Below, one piece after another: positions 61,377 through 64,000 of a stretch of 64,000 bases of DNA (the first letter of the stretch is position 1; each line of letters opens with the position of its first letter). Below the pieces are notes generated by a model, which saw nothing but the letters and a program-made list of their open reading frames with translations, was not told where the DNA came from and made no database searches. Origin of the DNA: Dipteris shenzhenensis (taxonomy: Eukaryota > Polypodiophyta > Polypodiopsida > Gleicheniales); the NCBI GenBank assembly GCA_047967505.1, contig CM106539.1. One strand, 5' to 3'. Made by a program: the position numbers and the translations under genes.

Positions 61377-61409
61377 TTAGGGTTTAATTCATAAGGATCT
61401 TTAGGGTTT
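61377..61409 (-). promoter_or_regulatory. Two telo boxes upstream of RPL3
   Basis: On the minus strand AAACCCTAA occurs at 61377-61385 and 61401-61409, about 90-120 bp upstream of the RPL3 ATG. Telo boxes are known promoter or 5' leader elements of plant ribosomal-protein and translation-factor genes, acting together with other motifs. Which of them lie in transcribed leader is not known. Confidence 0.75.
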
Positions 61410-61559
61410 CCATAACTTAGATTAGGTTATGTTACACGTCACCAATCCACCGAAATTCTTAGGACAGGGTGGGGTTTTGGGATTTCTTTGGTATTGGTCA
61501 AGTTTGACTAGTTAGTGGAATCCCTAGGGTTGGTCAAGGGTTAGTTGGGTGGTTAGTGG

Positions 61560-61685
61560 TGTTTTCAATATAGGAGCTTTTCCTATGTAGCAACTTTCCT
61601 CTCCAGGAACTTTCCTGTAGGAGTTTTTCCCATACATCAACTTTCCTGTAGAGGAACTTTCTAGTAGCAAGTTTCCTACATAAGA
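61560..61685. repeat. Degenerate short tandem repeat
   Basis: Variants of 'aactttcct.tagag' and 'aggagttttcccatac' recur five or six times between 61564 and 61680 with a period of about 16-30 bp. Confidence 0.6.
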
Positions 61686-62129
61686 TGCCAAGAACAGTGA
61701 GAACTTGCTTGCAAGGACAAGGGAAAAGCACCAATTCAGGAGGATCATATGCAAAGGAATTCATATACCAAAAATAAATAAGAGCACACATTACTTATTG
61801 ATTTAAAATAGTATCTTGAATCTGTTTTAGGACTATGGCTCCTCGTATTATTATATTTTAGTTTGTTGATGTCTTTTCTTATGTTACAAAATGCCAACTT
61901 ATGGTCCTTTGCTTAAACTCAAACTAAGGTAGCCAATGCCATTCAAATTTACATATAGTGTTATTTCATTTCAATTCTAGTGACTTGCTGTTAATCTAGT
62001 GTTCTATTCTAATCTATACAATCTCCCAAGAAGTAAAATTTTAATTTTGTTGCATTTTTATTCTTTTTTGTTGTCTACAGGTTTCAAATAAAAGTACACA
62101 TACAAGCTATAAATAGAATAGATAGAGCC

Positions 62130-64000
62130 TTTTTTTTTTCTTTTGCAAAGAAAGCCTCTTCTTTGGCCCAATCCAATACCTCCCAAAAGGTTAAAATGCT
62201 GTCAAGGATGCTATGTTTTTCGACAACTCCAATCTATGTGTCATGATGATATCCAAGATCTTGTATGCAATGTCCAATAGTGTTACCAAATGTCCGTCAT
62301 GTCTCCCCCTTTTGGGAGCAAATAGATCCAACCTGTGGGAGAGAACCTATGTCAAAGATCTCCTGGCAGGCCCGTAGGAGTAGGGTGCAGATATGCTCCC
62401 AGAATAAATGAAAGAAGTTCAAAGTCAAACCATCCTCCCCTTGGCACTTCTGAGGGGCCTCTATGAAAGGGGCCTCTAAACACCCGATTCAGGCCTAAAG
62501 AGGCCACTGCTGGAACCTGCTACCCCACACTGCCTCTCTAGCCATTAGGAAAGCATCGGTCTCCTCCTCTATCTGAAACAAATGCTTGTAGAAGTGTAGT
62601 CATCTCTAGAATCTCTCGGGGGTCCGTATGCACTTGACCATGTGCATCTCTCAACCGTTGCTGCAGTTGTGTGCATGTTGAGTGTGGCCTAGTAGTGACC
62701 TGAAAAAACTATCAAGTCATCTTGTCCCCCTACTGCACCCATCTGGCACGACAAGAGTGGTATGAGAACTTGGCCCTCCATGCCTCCATATCGTATAAGG
62801 TCAACCTCGTTGCCTCATATCTCTCACTGACCCACTACGAGCGAGGATCGTACTCTTCTCTATGGAAGCCAAATCCCTCCATAGGGCTCTCTCCTTCTCC
62901 TGCAGAGCAAGCCTCCTCTTACGTCCCTAGGGCTGAAGCTCTATGCTACTCCTCTGGACAATGCCTCTGCTACCCAAGCTGCCCCAACCCACTGGGGGTC
63001 CTCCCTCTAGCTACTACTAGATCGCTACAATAGAGTGCTGGACCTCTACCTCCTAAAACAAGCTATTTGGGATGCAAATCCCCTTCTAAGGAAGATTTGG
63101 GCGGGGCTGCTCCACGTGAAGTATGATCAGAGAGTGGTCTGACATCGTGGTACCTACTAAGATGCCAATAGATCCCCCTCTATGTAGCGCCAATTTCCCA
63201 ACATAAAAACGGTCCAAGGGCTCTTGTAGGCCGTCGTGTCTCCTCAGCCCAAAGGAAAAGTGTAGGCTGCATGGTGGACTATGCCTCCCACCAGGGGTCT
63301 CCGCCATCACCAATCACAAACACAAACTGCTCTTACGTACTCCTCTATACTGTTGGTATCTTTGAGAACGAGGTCCCCCCTTGTTTATCCTCCACAAAGT
63401 CAAGATTGTTGAAGTCACCTCCTACAATCCATGAGTCAACATCTAGGAGGCACTCGATTAGGCGTCTCTAAAATGTTGGTTGGTGCTATCTACATGCTGG
63501 TACGTAGACGTTCAAGACCCCTGTCTTGAGACCTCCGACATGAAGGCCCATCCCTATGATCAACTCCCCCTTGTCGATAACCTCAGTAGCCACTGCTTAT
63601 GAGGTTGAGATGGAAACCCCACCGCTCCAATCAACTACTACGGACCAGACCTCACACCCCCTATCGGGAAGGAGGTGGTGTCATCACACAATATTGATCG
63701 TTGTTGTAAACATATGCTCCTAGATCAGGAGGAGGTCAATTGACCAACCTACCATTGCTCGCTGCAACTCCTGGTGAAGAATCAAGTACTGAGGTTGACT
63801 ACGCACACGATTGTGGAGTCCGTGCACATTCCAACTCACCATGTCTAGCTCATGAGGAAGATGTTGAAGAGAACAAAGCTCACCTATGTGTGGAAGCTTC
63901 TTCTAAGAATCAAGACTTCTATGATTTTGAAGGGGGGCTTGGAGGGAGAGTAGTCAGTGTCAGTGTGCCTACGGACCAAAGTAGCCATCGACACTACACT
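62130..64000 (-). mobile_element. LINE copy 2: endonuclease to RT start, runs off the window
   Basis: This minus-strand copy is related to the LINE at 6199-10268 (compare 62160-62470 with 9040-9420). From right to left it has the apurinic endonuclease start SWNVHGL (63819-63842), then WIVGGDFNNLDF (63400-63425) and TMSDHSLIILHVE (63110-63145), then the pre-RT and RT start near 62150-62700. The coding match stops at DWAKE near 62170, followed by A-rich sequence (poly-T on + at 62130-62142). The RT core and zinc-knuckle domain are therefore absent. Frames contain many stops. Confidence 0.82.

Overview
This is plant nuclear DNA. The evidence is spliced genes with GT/AG introns, a 389-residue cytosolic ribosomal protein L3 of plant length, a plant-specific trichome-birefringence-like (TBL) acetyltransferase gene, telo-box promoter motifs, and plant Copia, Ty3/gypsy, L1-type and hAT-type transposon remains. 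The species cannot be fixed from the sequence. Sparse genes in heavily decayed transposon DNA suggest a large, repeat-rich genome such as a fern or gymnosperm, but that is only a leaning.

Layout. 1-530: decayed Ty3/gypsy gag-protease remnant. 3466-3750: complete hAT-like MITE with an 8-bp target duplication. 4365-5100: last two exons (+ strand) of a gene resembling the 60S ribosomal L18a-like membrane proteins, with a tandem duplication over its intron/exon boundary. 6199-10268: 5'-truncated L1-type LINE (- strand) with a 15-bp target duplication, an in-frame duplicated zinc-knuckle domain and a foreign acidic insert. 10300-29100: gene-poor DNA with tandem repeats (notably a higher-order array at 12830-13860), a fold-back element at 18805-19245, a dispersed repeat pair and a Copia-like LTR scar near 19926.

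29584-31252: intact three-exon TBL gene (- strand), followed by about five decaying tandem copies of its own 3' end (29126-29583). 31300-37900: GA-microsatellite-rich DNA with several tandem duplications and an unrecognised, perhaps broken, spliced coding region (34419-35611). 37892-42696: Copia element (- strand) with unequal LTRs, no protease and a YVDN reverse-transcriptase motif. 45404-57013: a second Copia family (+ strand) in which a younger copy (48556-54326) is nested inside an older copy; the target duplications and LTR divergence both support this order. 59484-61290: intact four-exon RPL3 (- strand) with two telo boxes upstream. 62130-64000: a second LINE copy, carrying endonuclease and part of the reverse transcriptase, that runs off the window.

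The three host genes have no evident functional link. RPL3 serves translation, TBL acts on cell-wall polysaccharide acetylation in the Golgi, and the L18a-like protein is a small membrane protein. I found no RNA genes, CRISPR arrays or prokaryotic features. The most notable structures are the nested same-family Copia pair, the TBL 3'-end array, the duplicated LINE zinc-knuckle domain and the unidentified spliced coding region.
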